Assembly: GCA_963920635.1 (NCBI GenBank)
Contig: OY987299.1
Location: 23,328,901-23,392,900, forward strand
Length of the DNA stretch: 64,000 nt
Direction: 5' to 3'
From: Pseudeuparius sepicola
Taxonomy: Eukaryota > Arthropoda > Insecta > Coleoptera > Anthribidae
Shown here: positions 39,201 through 45,381 of the stretch, piece after piece
Position numbering within the stretch: position 1 is the first letter of the stretch
How the letters are laid out: each line of letters begins with the position of its first letter
Position numbers and translations under genes: made by a program
The notes under the pieces: generated by a model
The model's database searches: none
Told to the model about the DNA's origin: nothing
What the model saw: the letters and a program-made list of their open reading frames with translations, nothing else

Positions 39201-42200
39201 GCAGTATTTTTGGTCGTTTAAAACACTAAAAATTATACGTCGGTTAGATAAAGAATGAGTAATTCCAGATTTTAAACTAGAAAATCAGCTGGATAAGACA
39301 ATGTGACTTGGCATAGTCACAGCTCGTAGCTCGTTCTCCAAATATTCGCCAAACAATAATGCGCTCTATTCTTGGAAAGAGAAATAACCTTATTTGCCAA
39401 CATATTATAATGACTGAATCAAAAAATGGGGAAGACAAATTTGATTTTCGCATTATGCCAAAACAACACCCAGTGGAAATATTCTGGTGTTTTCAAAATG
39501 AATGTTGTGTTTTGAGAACGTTATAAGACATCCAATATAAAAAGTTTTCAAATCAAAATATATTTAGCATATTATTAGGGGCTATTTATAAATAATACTA
39601 TAAACAGCAACCTCCATGAAGTTTCAATTTCAATGATAAAGAAATTAACAGAATTTTTATTTTTTATGGTATGGTTTTAAATTAATTGATATTAAAAAAA
39701 TAGAATTACTGCCAATAGAAATCATAAAAAAAGTTGGAATACATTAAGTAAAGTAATTTTCTAGGATTATGTGAATTATTATTATTATGGTAAATGACAT
39801 GGCGTTAGGTCAAGGTTTATTTAGCGATTTTATTACGTTTAAATTGAGCAATTATAATTAGATTTTCTTAATCCAATGATTTTACAGGAGGTAATATGAT
39901 TAGAATGAAAGCCTTATTATCTGTAGTGATTCAAATACCTTTTTAAATTCCCTCGACATTTATTGCCAAAGCCTAATTATTATGTATTTCGGCTGAACGA
40001 ATTTGGTGTCATTCGACTATATAGCAAGGATAAGCAAGTTACATCAATAAAACTATATCAAACTGCTAGTCATTCACCTACAAATCTGACTGGTCATAGT
40101 TCCAAAACAGACACTCCCTACATTGTTTAAAAATGCAACAAAAAAAAAACAGAAATTTCCAACACAGAAATTTACAACTTTTTTCATGGCCCAGCTAGGA
40201 AAAAGTTGAACAAAATTTAAAACTGCTGAAATGGGGCTTTAAGTATCATCCCAAAACTCAATAGAAGTTATTATAGAAGTTACGTTAAATCTACTGGAGA
40301 AAAGTCAAGTTGATTTATACAAAAAGTTCAAGGTATTTAATTTCGGGTTCTGGTATCACGAAATGTGTATCAGTGAGTAAAAGTTTTCTAGGACCGTTTT
40401 CCAAATGGTCGGGTTTCCCTTCAGCATTTCCACTGGCTTTTCACAGCTGAATAAAATGTGTAAACTGTAAGAAGGCGATGAATGTATTGTATATGGGATA
40501 TTTCTGGGGCACTACACAAGATGTTTCGTATTTAACTGCTAGAACCAATACATATTCGGTTTTGTACTGATACATTCAGTGTGTCCACGGATAGAGTTCA
40601 CGTAGGGTGTAAATGACAAAAAATTTTCGAGTTGAAATTTGAGCTTCTGGGGATCAGCCCTGCTTGGTTTTAAACTAATTTGTGACATAATTTTACTTTC
40701 GAAAAATCACGTATGCCTTGGGAATTTTTAAAAAACTAATTATCCACATCAGTAAAGTGCCATTTCTGTAGGTTTTACGACAACATGTTATTAAGGAAAC
40801 TTGTTCAGAATGAAGAACTTAGTAGGTTTGCGAAATTTCGAAGTCTAGGCCTACTTTGATTTTTTGGTATTTTTTCCCACTTTTCTTCAGAAAAGTGCAC
40901 TTTGGGTAGCTTTCACATTAAAATGTTATTAAGAAAACTTGTTCACAATGAAAAACTGGATAGGTGTGAAAGAATTTCAAAAGCCTAGGTCTACTTTGAT
41001 TTTTTTCTGCTAAAAAATTTAAAACGCATAAAAATTAACTGCATTAATCGAGGTTTAATATTGTAACGAAAAATGCCTCTAAAGTTGTTATATCAGCTTT
41101 CAATGAACATGTTTTCTAACTTAAGACCTGTAAGACCTTAAAGTTTTTTTGGGAATAATAGGCTATGCCACAGCCGACTCTAGGGAAAGCCCTGAAGTTC
41201 AGAAAGCTGGCAATATGGCTTGCGGGTCTGCGCGGCGTGGCCTGTCACTCCCTGTCAGTTGATTTTACAAGAAATTTACCAGAATTAATTTGTGTAGTGC
41301 GGGTAGTGCTATCGTCGCCAGATTGCTACGACGAGGCAGTGTGTCTCTGGGTGGAAACAGACTGCCCGAAGTGCTGGCGACAGCTTTTTTATAAATTTGT
41401 TTTGTTTGTGCGAAAGTGAAACATTTCTATAAAAGTTCTAAGTGAAGAATCGTGCCTTTACAATTTCAAGCCTCGAGATGCCTAGAATCGCCGAGGGATG
41501 CTACAACTCAGTTATATACCTGGCTGTAAGTCAAATCGTAATAATAACTAGAAGTAGCTAGGTTTTCTTTGCTTGACGGCAGGCGGTAGGTAGACTTGTA
41601 TTCGTGTTGGGCTTTCCAAAGGACGAAAATTTAAGAATGAAATGATTACGGGCCAATTGCATTGACAAACTAAAGTAGCCTTTTAAAATTAAAGGAGCTT
41701 TCTAACAATCCAAACATTTTAATATTGTTGCAAAAGTTTCTTTACCTAATTTTAAAGTCCAAATATATTTTAGTTGAATGTGTTAGGAAATTGACCCTAA
41801 CTGCCATTTCAATCACAAGAGATATTATTCTCCTTCACACAACATGCAGTTCTCTGTTTGCTTGTTGTTTGCCAAAAATTCTCACAAAAATTCGACTTAC
41901 TACAAAATGTAGTTCCCTCTATTTGCCCAAATTTACCTTATTATTTGTCGAAAATGTACCTATCCACACCAGGAATCGTACTTATTATTACTTATATTAT
42001 ATTATGTCTATATTTTGTTACTTGTTACTGCCTTTATTGTCTGTTAAACAAACATACCTACTGACTTAGGTACCCAATTATTGAAACAAAGGTCACAAAT
42101 GTATCTAATTGTAATTAAAAAGAGGGTTGAACATTTATTAGAAAAGATAAACTAAGCCAAAGTACAGACTGCTCCAGACTGCATAGACCCGTTGAACCGT

Positions 42201-43480
42201 CCCGCAGCGGCGTTGCCACATGTTTGCACAGGGCTTGTAAAGTTTGAGAAGGTTGTGGCTATGCCCTTATTTTGTATTCAATAATAATAGGTAATAATGA
42301 TAATAAATGTGTTGGAATACAATTTGATTCTATAGCAGTAACGGTGTTCTGATTCATTCACAGACTATAATGATTTTTGTTCTATAATACCTAGTTATTT
42401 GGGTACCAAGGCAACGAAGTTTAACTTTTTATAACGAATGTGGAATTCAGTTGCCTAGACCTGCACGGTCGAGGTAAATAAACCACATGAGTTATAAAAA
42501 GATACTCAGTGCTGAATATATTTTTTTTTAATTTAGAATAAGTTTTATTTTGCAAAAAGCAGCCTATATACTAGCTATGCAGTAACTTTTGGTTCGGTTA
42601 GATTTTCAGAAAAATTTCACAAAGTTCCACCTTAAGAAAAATTGGAATACATACGGAATTAAATCCTTCAAAGTTACTCAGCAGAACTGGAAATGAGTTT
42701 TTCTTGCTATATTGGAAATAACGATTTTTATAGCAGCATTCTTTAGTAAAAACCTTTATTTAATGGATTAATAAAACAAATCCTTGTAATGCCATAAAGC
42801 AAAAAAATGCACGTACCGTTCAAAAATATATATATAATTAAATACCGTGGTCACCCAGTCATGAGCCGACCGCGCGCCGTTGCTGCACTTTTCAAATAAT
42901 TCTTACATGAGCGAACCCATCGGTGGGCGTCCTCTGATCGATCTCTTGCAGTCTATAGATAATATTATTGTTGCTGTTCAAACCGACAGAACTGTTCATA
43001 CTTAAAGATTGCGTTGGTAAAGGTAACAATTTTCCGCAATAAGGTTGAAAAGTTAAATGATATTTTATTGGCCGAGTTTTGAATATCTGGCCACATCTGA
43101 CGGGCGACCGGCCTGTCTGTTTGGTTGTTAAATCTCGCCAAGGCCATCTTAAAGAAAAACCGCACAATAATGACCTGCTAGTGACGTTTTCGAGAGTCTT
43201 TAGTGCCCTGCAATAATAATTAACCCTTTGTGTTTCAGTAAGGATTTGGCTTGACCCCAAATCAAGACTTGGTCGTAAGCTATCCCTAATACCTAGTATC
43301 ACACTTTTCATAAAATAAAGGTTCAGGTCTGACCTTGATGCCCTCGTGGAGGAAACAGTCCAGGACGCGTACGACGTGCTGCAGCGGGAGTCCTTGCAGG
43401 ATCCACCAGATCCAATCCATGAAGATGCGTTCTGCTCGCGAGTCTGTGCAGTGCCTCTGCAGGAACACCGCCGGTCCTTT
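42..43480 (-). CDS. sky: skywalker / TBC1D24 homologue, internal part (five exons)
   Basis: Join on the minus strand: 43480-43334, 31649-31491, 28489-28295, 2224-2066, 262-42. The exons are 49, 53, 65, 53 and 73 2/3 codons. All internal junctions are phase 0; the last donor is phase 2. The product, about 293 residues here, runs from the second half of the TBC domain through a Ser-rich linker into TLDc. Known family role: TBC-domain GTPase-activating protein that binds phosphoinositides and controls Rab35-dependent synaptic-vesicle sorting in flies; the human orthologue TBC1D24 is an epilepsy gene. The catalytic N-terminal part of TBC is not visible and should lie beyond 64000; the end of TLDc lies beyond position 1. 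No in-frame stops occur in any exon, so the gene looks functional. Identification rests on remembered family sequence and on five exons agreeing in order and phase. Confidence 0.93.
1004..1188. mobile_element. 185-bp inverted-repeat miniature element
   Basis: Ends GTAAAGTAATG (1004) and CATTACTTTAC (to 1188), and a long inner inverted repeat: ATGCAATGGACAGATGGCAG (about 1040-1059) matches its complement near 1132-1153. The middle is about 65 bp with no coding sense. No convincing target duplication was seen. It lies in the sky intron between the two TLDc exons. Confidence 0.6.
1273..1994. mobile_element. TACAGGGTG-ended foldback element, about 722 bp
   Basis: Left end CAGGGTGTTCGAAAAATAG, right end its complement, flanked by TA (or TATA) on both sides. 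The terminal inverted repeats run about 118 bp (1273-1391 and 1877-1994). No transposase was found, so it is a non-autonomous, Tc1/mariner-like foldback by its ends (inference). A second palindromic element is nested at 1398-1564. The remaining interior (1565-1876) is AT-rich and non-coding. Confidence 0.75.
1398..1564. mobile_element. Nested 167-bp palindromic element
   Basis: A perfect 26-bp inverted repeat: ATTGCATGTCACTGGACAAA... at 1398-1423 and its complement at 1539-1564, around an AT-rich core. It lies inside the foldback at 1273-1994, just after that element's left arm. Confidence 0.65.
2066..2224 (-). CDS. sky: sky exon: start of TLDc domain
   Basis: 53 codons, LLTLWSWLPVRITMYQP, then YTTEEHGCSLTTFY and MIKTCNNE. 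This is the N-terminal part of the TLDc fold (LWSWLP.R......L.Y....HG.SL..FY). Acceptor: TTCCATCCTGTTTAG before CTTCTG (2224). Donor: AACGAG|GTAAAA at 2066/2065. The exon joins in frame to VFGAYCSS of the next exon. A longer reading frame over the same bases in another frame (1860-2363 minus) is a shadow of this exon. Confidence 0.94.
3710..4086. mobile_element. Miniature inverted-repeat element with TATA target duplication
   Basis: Inverted ends GTCGTCTTGCCGAATA (3710) and TATTCGGCAAGACGAG (to 4086), each flanked by TATA (3706-3709 and 4087-4090). The 377-bp interior is non-coding. Confidence 0.65.
5040..5840. mobile_element. Foldback element, about 800 bp
   Basis: The left arm (about 5040-5290) starts TACAGGGTGACTGG. 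The right arm (about 5562-5840) is its diverged inverted copy, sharing for example TCTATTCCTCCATTTAGA and GTACGGGACAGC-type blocks. The loop of about 270 bp has no coding sense. The right end is degraded (CCAGTCAAAC rather than CCAGTCACCCTG). Flanking DNA repeats ACGTTAAATT and TGCATAAAC on both sides. Confidence 0.7.
6213..6960. mobile_element. Mariner-type foldback element, CAGTGTGTCG ends
   Basis: Ends CAGTGTGTCGTATTTAAGTT (6213) and complement CGACACACTG (6960), flanked by TATA. The arms continue with GGAGATATAAATTTC on both sides and a shared CCCCAGCCTGCTATGACCTC block (6299 and 6833). No transposase. A separate dispersed repeat interrupts the right half (about 6661-6830). Confidence 0.7.
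6661..6830 (+). repeat. Dispersed repeat with GGCTTCGCACGGGTA motif
   Basis: Contains CGGCCCGTCCCGGCTTCGCA followed by TATAGCCTATGTTACTC, GTAGCATTCTATTAGTGAAA and AAAATCGATCCATTAGTTTT. I recall this order as the conserved part of a dispersed repeat common in arthropod genomes; the family is not identified. It lies between the arms of the 6213-6960 foldback. Confidence 0.45.
6961..9470. other. Intron DNA, no recognised feature
   Basis: AT-rich, low-complexity stretches and short scattered reading frames under 110 codons with no family resemblance. Nothing supportable was seen. Confidence 0.6.
9987..11883. mobile_element. Non-autonomous hAT element, copy 1
   Basis: Terminal inverted repeat CAGGGACTCTTTAAAGTAAG... 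at 9987 and ...TTAAAGAGTCCCTG at 11883. An exact 8-bp target duplication ATTTATTC (9979-9986 and 11884-11891) and CAGGG ends are diagnostic of hAT. No transposase was found; short frames inside are not recognised. It carries a nested 869-bp foldback (10446-11314). A second copy at 45918-46931, in opposite orientation, lacks that insertion. Confidence 0.9.
10446..11314. mobile_element. 869-bp foldback nested in hAT copy 1, 4-bp target duplication
   Basis: Ends TGGACCGGGAGATAG and CTATCTCCCGGTCT; arms of roughly 420 bp are complementary almost to the centre (near 10880). The empty site in the second hAT copy reads, on its complement, GGACTAATAAGATTAG; here ATAA is duplicated at 10442-10445 and 11315-11318. 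This fixes the borders to the base. No coding capacity. Confidence 0.88.
12600..13020. other. CpG-rich island in AT-rich intron
   Basis: 12780-13000 is GC- and CpG-rich (GGCACGGC, GAACGGCGCGGCGGGGAGGG). A 125-codon minus-strand frame (12630-13007) spans it but resembles nothing I know, and a plus-strand frame overlaps it, so base composition explains both. It could be a regulatory region or the end of an unrecognised element. Confidence 0.35.
13507..14686. mobile_element. hAT element with CAGGGGCGGACTGG ends
   Basis: Ends CAGGGGCGGACTGGCA (13507) and CCAGTCCGCCCCTG (14686). Exact 8-bp target duplication CGCCTGCC at 13499-13506 and 14687-14694. 1180 bp; no transposase. A second inverted-repeat element is inserted at about 14130-14602. 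Confidence 0.9.
14130..14602. mobile_element. Nested inverted-repeat element inside the hAT
   Basis: GTAGATAGAGGAGGGGAAGA at the left matches its complement at the right; flanked by GGTCGGCC at 14122-14129 and 14603-14610, a possible 8-bp target duplication (6 bp if CCGTAG/CTACGG are taken as the ends). About 473 bp, non-coding. Confidence 0.75.
15000..17000. other. Intron DNA, no recognised feature
   Basis: AT-rich. Nothing coding or clearly repetitive was seen. A GATCCGGGCCCCGGGTCATG palindrome-like tract lies near 16476. Confidence 0.5.
17007..17425. repeat. Two direct copies of an 85-bp segment
   Basis: 17015-17100 and 17340-17420 share CCTAGCT.TCCAAAATTG and AAAATAAGCGAGAA.ATCG in the same orientation, 325 bp apart. 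Short frames on both strands here are not recognised. Confidence 0.5.
17445..18261. mobile_element. Mariner-type element with CAGTGACCGGCAA ends
   Basis: CAGTGACCGGCAAAATGTA (17445) and an inverted, slightly decayed end TTGCCGGTTACTA (18261), with TA on both sides. No transposase. The next foldback starts at 18266, so the two elements are almost back to back. The interior holds a CTGATGA...GAAAC motif (18144-18186). Confidence 0.6.
18144..18186 (+). ncRNA. Hammerhead-ribozyme-like relic
   Basis: CTGATGATGCC, a short loop, GCCGAAAC, then CGTA-CGTTGT-TACG that can form a closed stem III. CUGAUGA and GAAA are the hammerhead core, known to occur in Penelope-like retroelements. Stem II cannot pair as written (TGCC/GCC), and the base after stem III is A where U is needed, so it is probably inactive. 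Confidence 0.3.
18266..18822. mobile_element. Foldback element, about 557 bp
   Basis: Left arm CAGGGTCGTTCATAATTGAA; the right end is the complement of ATAGGGTGTTTCATAATTGAA. Arms of about 120 bp; TA flanks. AT-rich, non-coding interior. Confidence 0.65.
19500..19760. other. Locally GC-richer unclassified stretch
   Basis: A stretch that is less AT-rich than its surroundings and not repeated elsewhere in the window. No ORF or terminal repeats. On the minus strand it looks like an insect 5' untranslated region in composition; no splice signals are certain. Confidence 0.25.
20037..20500. mobile_element. 464-bp mariner-type miniature element
   Basis: Ends CAGTGTCCGGCAGAAAGT and ACTTTCTACCGGTCACTG, with TA on each side (20035-20036 and 20501-20502). 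No transposase. The ends are related to those at 17445. Confidence 0.75.
20542..21524. mobile_element. Foldback with a duplicated right arm
   Basis: Left arm 20542-about 20800 starts CAGTGTGTCCCACTTAA. Inverted copy 1 spans about 20985-21234; inverted copy 2 spans about 21266-21524. Both contain CGTTTGGGTTTCCAACAACG and CACTAAAACA, and end near CTTAAGTGGGAC. A short spacer between the two right arms carries CACCCTGTAG. Non-coding. Confidence 0.75.
21797..22041. mobile_element. 245-bp palindromic retroelement-like insertion with 14-bp target duplication
   Basis: Arms of about 95 bp (GAATGAAAAC...CACTTGAAAACGAAC) meet at a short partly tripled centre (TTCACT.TGTTCGTTTTC). Direct repeats ATTTAAATTATATG flank it at 21783-21796 and 22042-22055. 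GTTCGAAACGTTGTGAA near the centre resembles the tail region of Penelope-like elements (inference). Confidence 0.65.
22056..25340. other. Intron DNA, no recognised feature
   Basis: Very AT-rich. Small frames at 23039-23299 and 24408-24650 have no family resemblance and strong A/T codon bias expected by chance. Nothing supportable was seen. Confidence 0.5.
25346..25812. mobile_element. Foldback element, about 467 bp
   Basis: CAGGGTTGATTGGGGACTGC at the left matches the complement at the right (GGCAGTCCCCAAGCAACCCTG). Both arms contain AGGAAACCACCC-type repeats and AATTCGTACCAAGAGTTC. The 184-codon minus frame that spans it is an artefact of the palindrome. Confidence 0.65.
25924..26720. mobile_element. 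797-bp foldback with CAGTGTCCTCC ends
   Basis: Ends CAGTGTCCTCCAAAAAGTTC and complement. Arms of about 385 bp are nearly perfect. A loop of about 29 bp (26312-26340) reads ATTCTTATCGGTAATTAGT. Flanks are TA at the left and CA at the right, as for a TA-targeting Tc1/mariner derivative with one decayed duplication. No transposase. Confidence 0.85.
26755..27010. repeat. Dispersed repeat shared with 40575-40870
   Basis: Both regions contain TTTGTGACATAATTTTA, CACGTATG.CTTGG, GTAGGTTTTACGACA and TTATTAAGGAAACTTGTT in order and orientation. Non-coding. Confidence 0.6.
28295..28489 (-). CDS. sky: sky exon: linker between TBC and TLDc
   Basis: 65 codons, VAFGIRGLSSSYISRVFI through RSRSSENLPNSQSQ to SHTLTIRE. 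The FGIRGLSxxYISR.F and RSRSS(E/D)NLP.SQSQ blocks are hallmarks of arthropod Skywalker; the second is Ser/Arg-rich and may be phosphorylated (inference). Acceptor: CCATTGTCCTCAG before GTG (28489). Donor: CGAGAG|GTGAGT at 28295/28294. The exon is strikingly GC-rich against the AT-rich introns, which creates long spurious reading frames in other frames here. Confidence 0.94.
29146..29756 (+). repeat. P-like left end fused to a 550-bp dispersed repeat
   Basis: 29154-29203 matches the left end of the P-like element at 48307 (CCAAGGATAGAGGGAGTAAA ... CAACATC). From 29215 the sequence matches 41769-42266 (TTAGTTGAATGT...GCCCTTGTAAG-type end), with about 90 bp extra near 29320-29375. Two frames over it (29359-29550, 29376-29621) recur there but are not recognised. 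Confidence 0.55.
30055..30408. mobile_element. GC-rich inverted-repeat element, about 354 bp
   Basis: Inverted ends of about 48 bp: GGCGGCTAGCGCCCCGCATT... and its complement, including TTGGCTTTCACATTGTGCGC. The interior holds GGGGGCATATGCCCC, another palindrome. No clear target duplication; no coding. Confidence 0.65.
30841..31026. mobile_element. 186-bp TACAGGGTG element, solo copy
   Basis: CAGGGTGTTCCATTTGAGAT at the left and CCACCCTG at the right, flanked by TA. Contains the palindrome ACTTCCGGTATAACCGGAAG. Related inverted copies form both ends of the composite element at 49029-50747. Confidence 0.7.
31491..31649 (-). CDS. sky: sky exon: end of TBC domain
   Basis: 53 codons, VFYRTAMAILILFHK to PVPPQKLLK. 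This is the last long TBC helix (human counterpart VLYRVALAIL-type) followed by the short FCK.(M/I)PV.P.KLL segment found in insect Skywalker. Acceptor: TTTTTTCAG before GTATTC (31649). Donor: AAAG|GTGAGT at 31491/31490. Phase 0 on both sides. The Ser-rich SSSSTSEW stretch is a variable loop in the family. Confidence 0.93.
31878..32360 (+). repeat. Cluster of TACAGGG-type repeat ends
   Basis: TACAGGGTGTCC (31876), TACAGGGAGTTCC (32128) and TACAGGGTA (32285) all point the same way. 32180-32260 matches 28865-28945 (CAAGTGT.CCATGGAAT...AACAGGA.CACTC). No inverted partner was identified, so these are truncated or tandemly arranged copies. Confidence 0.45.
33870..33916 (+). repeat. 13-bp tandem repeat, about three copies
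   Basis: GAGTACGAGTGAT is repeated about three times immediately beside the left end of the element at 33917. Confidence 0.7.
33917..34524. mobile_element. Element with clustered ACCGTATA-type subterminal repeats
   Basis: Inverted ends TATATGTTACAG/CTGTAACATATA. Each side carries 10 or so variants of a (GGT/GAC)CCGTATATG-like 12-mer in both orientations (33920-34095 and 34375-34515). Next come inverted GAATTACC..TTCTTTTTTATATAG blocks (34170 and 34330). The core is about 130 bp, AT-rich and non-coding. Subterminal repeat arrays are transposase-binding regions in several DNA transposon groups; the superfamily is not recognised. Confidence 0.6.
34533..34742 (+). pseudogene. Penelope-like element, GIY-YIG endonuclease fragment
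   Basis: Reads YGQMYIGEAGRTISRRVKEH, then RLRQPGHSALAEHYVNTGHQ. MYIG with R.....R..EH and SALAEH...TGH is the GIY-YIG domain that ends Penelope-like retroelement proteins, where it nicks DNA for insertion. Only this terminal domain is left; there is no reverse transcriptase upstream because the subterminal-repeat element abuts it. A CTGAGGATG tail motif follows at 34935, where Penelope-like elements often carry one. Confidence 0.8.
35340..35790 (+). pseudogene. Non-LTR retrotransposon reverse-transcriptase relic
   Basis: Across several frames the sequence gives ICFDLSRAFDVLNF (RT motif with the first catalytic Asp), then a GVxxGxxLGPILFFIFVNQL-like block at about 35525-35595, then QRMVEYCGDNALSLNIGKK at about 35705-35765. 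This order matches the RT of jockey-type LINEs. The YxDD box lies where the sequence reads LFAGETA, so it is lost, and frames shift at least twice. Dead remnant. Confidence 0.7.
36219..36660 (+). mobile_element. Half copy of the 25924 foldback, loop inverted
   Basis: Starts TAGTGTCCTCCAAAAAGTTC and matches the left arm of 25924-26720 for about 380 bp. The loop (about 36599-36628) then reads as the reverse complement of the loop in the other copy, and homology ends there; the right arm is absent. A 97-codon frame over it (36429-36722) is incidental. Confidence 0.8.
36919..38376 (+). pseudogene. Broken Ty3/gypsy pol: RNase H and integrase
   Basis: 36931-37130 encodes the RNase H end (IYTDHKPLVYAF, RQERYLNLISQF, VVADALSRM). 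37209-37472 holds the integrase H2C2 zinc region: the two His are in one frame and the two Cys (CMAC) in another. The core follows: FEHVHIDLI (first Asp, about 37515), TTDQGRQFES (second Asp, about 37690), NGLVE (Glu, about 37785-37800). Frames break near 37420, 37490, 37600 and at a stop near 37730. 37729-38376 is open and carries the integrase C-terminal end. A 35-bp hairpin sits after the Glu codon. Protease and RT are missing: 5'-truncated. Confidence 0.9.
37802..37836. mobile_element. 35-bp perfect hairpin insertion with 7-bp target duplication
   Basis: Two exactly complementary 16-nt arms (CACAGACCTATATAGC and its complement) around loop TTC. GTAGAAT is present on both sides (37795-37801 and 37837-37843). 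Removing the hairpin and one GTAGAAT restores the expected integrase spacing, so 42 nt (14 codons) were added in frame. A diverged relative is at 55302-55336. Confidence 0.85.
38407..38600 (+). repeat. Possible 3' LTR start of the gypsy element
   Basis: Just after the pol stop, a purine-rich GAGGGGTGAGTAA run precedes TGTGGGGCTTGTTACCCTAC, as expected for a polypurine tract and LTR start. AATAAAAACA (38490) could be a poly(A) signal. A hairpin-forming TATTGCC...GGCAAT region follows at 38517-38555. The LTR end and a 5' LTR were not found. Confidence 0.4.
38600..40570. other. Intron DNA, no recognised feature
   Basis: AT-rich, without long frames or clear terminal repeats. Nothing supportable was seen. 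Confidence 0.5.
40575..41130. repeat. Dispersed repeat with internal duplication
   Basis: Related to 26755-27010. A second, internal copy of the GTTATTAAG.AAACTTGTTCA...CCTA..TCTACTTTGATTTTTT block occurs at about 40925-41005, after the one at 40790-40865. Confidence 0.55.
41140..41520 (+). other. Unrecognised 84-codon frame in a CpG-richer stretch
   Basis: 41165-41419 could encode a peptide with a Cys-rich C-terminal part (WVETDCPKCWRQLFYKF). No family was recognised. It has an ATG after CTATGCC and no convincing splice donor at the end. It may be part of a mobile element; coding is not claimed. Confidence 0.2.
41769..42266 (+). repeat. Dispersed repeat, second copy of 29215-29756
   Basis: The same order of blocks: TTGACCCTAACTGCCATTTC, CAAAATGTAGT.CCCTCTATT, TTATTTGTCGAAAATGTACC, TTGTCTGTTAAACAAAC, AAGAGGGTTGAACATTTATT, GACCCGTTGAACCGTCCCGC. 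Ends near GGGCTTGTAAA. The family is unknown. Confidence 0.7.
42391..43200 (+). repeat. Diverged copy of the 62065-63455 repeat unit
   Basis: Begins GTTATTTGGGTACCAAGGCA, with the head palindrome (ACTTTTTATAACGAATGTGG / CCACATGAGTTATAAAAAG), and ends near CTCGCCAAGGCC...CCGCACAATAATG. It abuts the intron side of the TBC exon at 43334. The minus frame 42892-43311 (139 codons) falls in this repeat, matches the frame at 62412-62651 and is a repeat shadow. Confidence 0.65.
43334..43480 (-). CDS. sky: sky exon: TBC domain, C-terminal half
   Basis: Reads KGPAVFLQRHCTDS, then FMDWIWWILQGLP and RVLDCFLHEGIK, the helix pair that in TBC1D24-type TBC domains precedes the VFYR/VLYR helix of the next exon. 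The acceptor is a pyrimidine-rich run ending in AG just before AAA (43480). The donor is AAG|GTCAGA at 43334/43333; C at +3 is unusual, but this junction joins exactly to VFYR of the next exon. 49 codons, phase 0 at both ends. The ORF reads past the donor for about 15 codons, so the 3' end is set by the splice site and homology. No exon for the preceding part of TBC was found up to 64000. Confidence 0.92.
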
Positions 43481-43539
43481 CTAAAACCAAAGAGAGGGAG
43501 ATATTAGTCGAAGGAATACATAAACAGTGAAAACATAAG

Positions 43540-44690
43540 AGTGCTAAGGGGCGCAGAAGTAAACACTAAATTTTCGGCCGTATACCTTCTCGAAAACGGT
43601 TTTGTATTGGGATGTCTCCTTTTTCCCTCAAATACATCATGCTTCGACTTAATATCCAACATATTTTTTATTCACCCCAATTCGCTACAGTCGATATGCC
43701 ACAGACAATTTTTTTTTAAATCAAATGTGTTAAGTTAAGTTTCGTCTCATACCTTTGTTTATTCCTCTGCGCAAAATGATCGCGACAAATTTGTACTTTC
43801 CCGGAAGAATATGTCCGAAAATATTGTGTTTTCATGTCTGTTTTCGCGCCGTGTTTACACATTTCTGTTAACTTTTACTGACACTATTGGTCCAGTAGTC
43901 CAGTTTAAGGAAATGTAGAGATGGCGCAGAAAGCCCTTAGCGAACCCCTTCATAAAAAGAGCATAGCTTTTTCTTGCGTAAATACTTGGGGCGATGGTCG
44001 TTTAACTTTTATCAACCGATTTTCATTCCGCCCGTTGTGATATAACTTTTCTGCAAAGTTACATCGTTAGATGGGATTATGAAGCAAGTCCGCCGGTAAT
44101 CTTGTTTCTGATCTTCGTTCTTGTTTGCAGGGGCCATTCTAATTACTAGGTTGTGGGTGTAAGGTGCCCTTATATGTTGACGCCCAGGCGGAAGAACTTT
44201 GTCATCCAATTTATTTACAATTTTTTTCGGTTACGAATTCGAAATGCCCACGTCCACGCGTTTTTCTCAATTAAGATAAATGATGTATATCGTAGTCGTT
44301 TAAGAGTGTCTTTTCACAAATTTGTTCACTGTATTATAAAAATAAAGCCTGCGGAAAACACCATTGAAATATGGCATTTGTCTACATACAGTACCTACTA
44401 TATCGTAATGAACCCAAACCTGCATACGCATTTAACAAGAACAGGTAAAATCTATGTGACTTGCCACATTGTTCGATTTACAATTATTGATAAGGCGTGT
44501 TCTGAAGCAGGTCAACGATTTTTTAAATTATGTATACCTAAGATATACCATAGAAGAATCTATTACGACAGTAATAACAATAATAATTCTCATCCTCACA
44601 ATACTCCAAACTAGGAGTACCCCAGAAGATTCTTTAGAACTGTTATTATTCGTATATATTAACTATGTTTATCTCGTGGCAATTCGATAC
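43540..44690. other. Intron DNA, no recognised feature
   Basis: A 153-codon plus frame at 44153-44614 has no family resemblance and ends in an AAT-rich low-complexity tract. No gene is claimed. Confidence 0.45.
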
Positions 44691-45138
44691 GATTGAAATC
44701 ACGGGCGTAGCCAAGGGGGGGGTTTCGGGGGTTCAACCCCCCCCCCCCCCCCCCGAAATAAGCAAAATATTACCTAATATTATACCGAAAAAATAGGAGG
44801 AGTGAAGAGTTAAATTATTATTACGTTTGAATATATTATGTAGTAATAGTAGCGCCTAGCGCCATCTTTTGACGAGAGGCAGACGCAGTTGCAGCCGAAC
44901 TATTTTGTATTGTAGGGACACTTTGCGTTGTTTCTCGATTATTCGCCACGCCCCTAGGTCGAAATGAGCGGAACTTTGTGGAAGTTCGTGGAAGTTTCTG
45001 GACGGCTACTGGGCTGCTATATAAGCGGCGCCGCGGCGCGTGACCGCGCTTACGGCAGTATTGTTCCATGCGAACTCGAAGCGAATAAAAGTGAAAAGTG
45101 GTGAACGAATAGTGAAGAGAATTAAGTGTACCGTGTAA

Positions 45139-45381
45139 GTGAGTAATTTTAGTGCACTGTTATTCGATGACCTTGTTAAGGATAGATACGTGAATCATTA
45201 TTACTGTCGAAAAATGGAGGGGAAAAAAAGGAAGGGTGATAAACCTAAAGGTATGGACTACTGGAAAAAGTGGTGTAGTCAAGGTCAAGTGGTTTCTAAT
45301 AAAGAAACAAATTTGGATTTAGCTATCAAAGCTTCAGCTACCTTGCATGCTGATAAGAAGACTGCCTACCCCGAAATCTAG
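45139..45381 (+). pseudogene. N-terminal remnant of hAT transposase
   Basis: The in-frame Met at 45214 begins MEGKKRKGDKPKG, then MDYWKKWCSQGQ: a basic N-terminus followed by a stretch that reads across the deletion to a stop at 45379. It lies downstream of the element's own TATA region. No BED finger is left. Inferred to be transposase from context only. Confidence 0.5.

Noticed and set aside
41165..41419. Small Cys-containing protein
   Set aside because: No family, no splice context, no second copy; not enough to claim a gene.
42892..43311. 139-codon minus-strand frame next to the TBC exon, with a partial match at 62412-62651
   Set aside because: The match is due to the shared dispersed repeat; frames are not conserved across the repeat's length.
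44153..44614. 153-codon plus-strand frame
   Set aside because: No recognisable motif; the tail is an AAT microsatellite read as poly-Asn.
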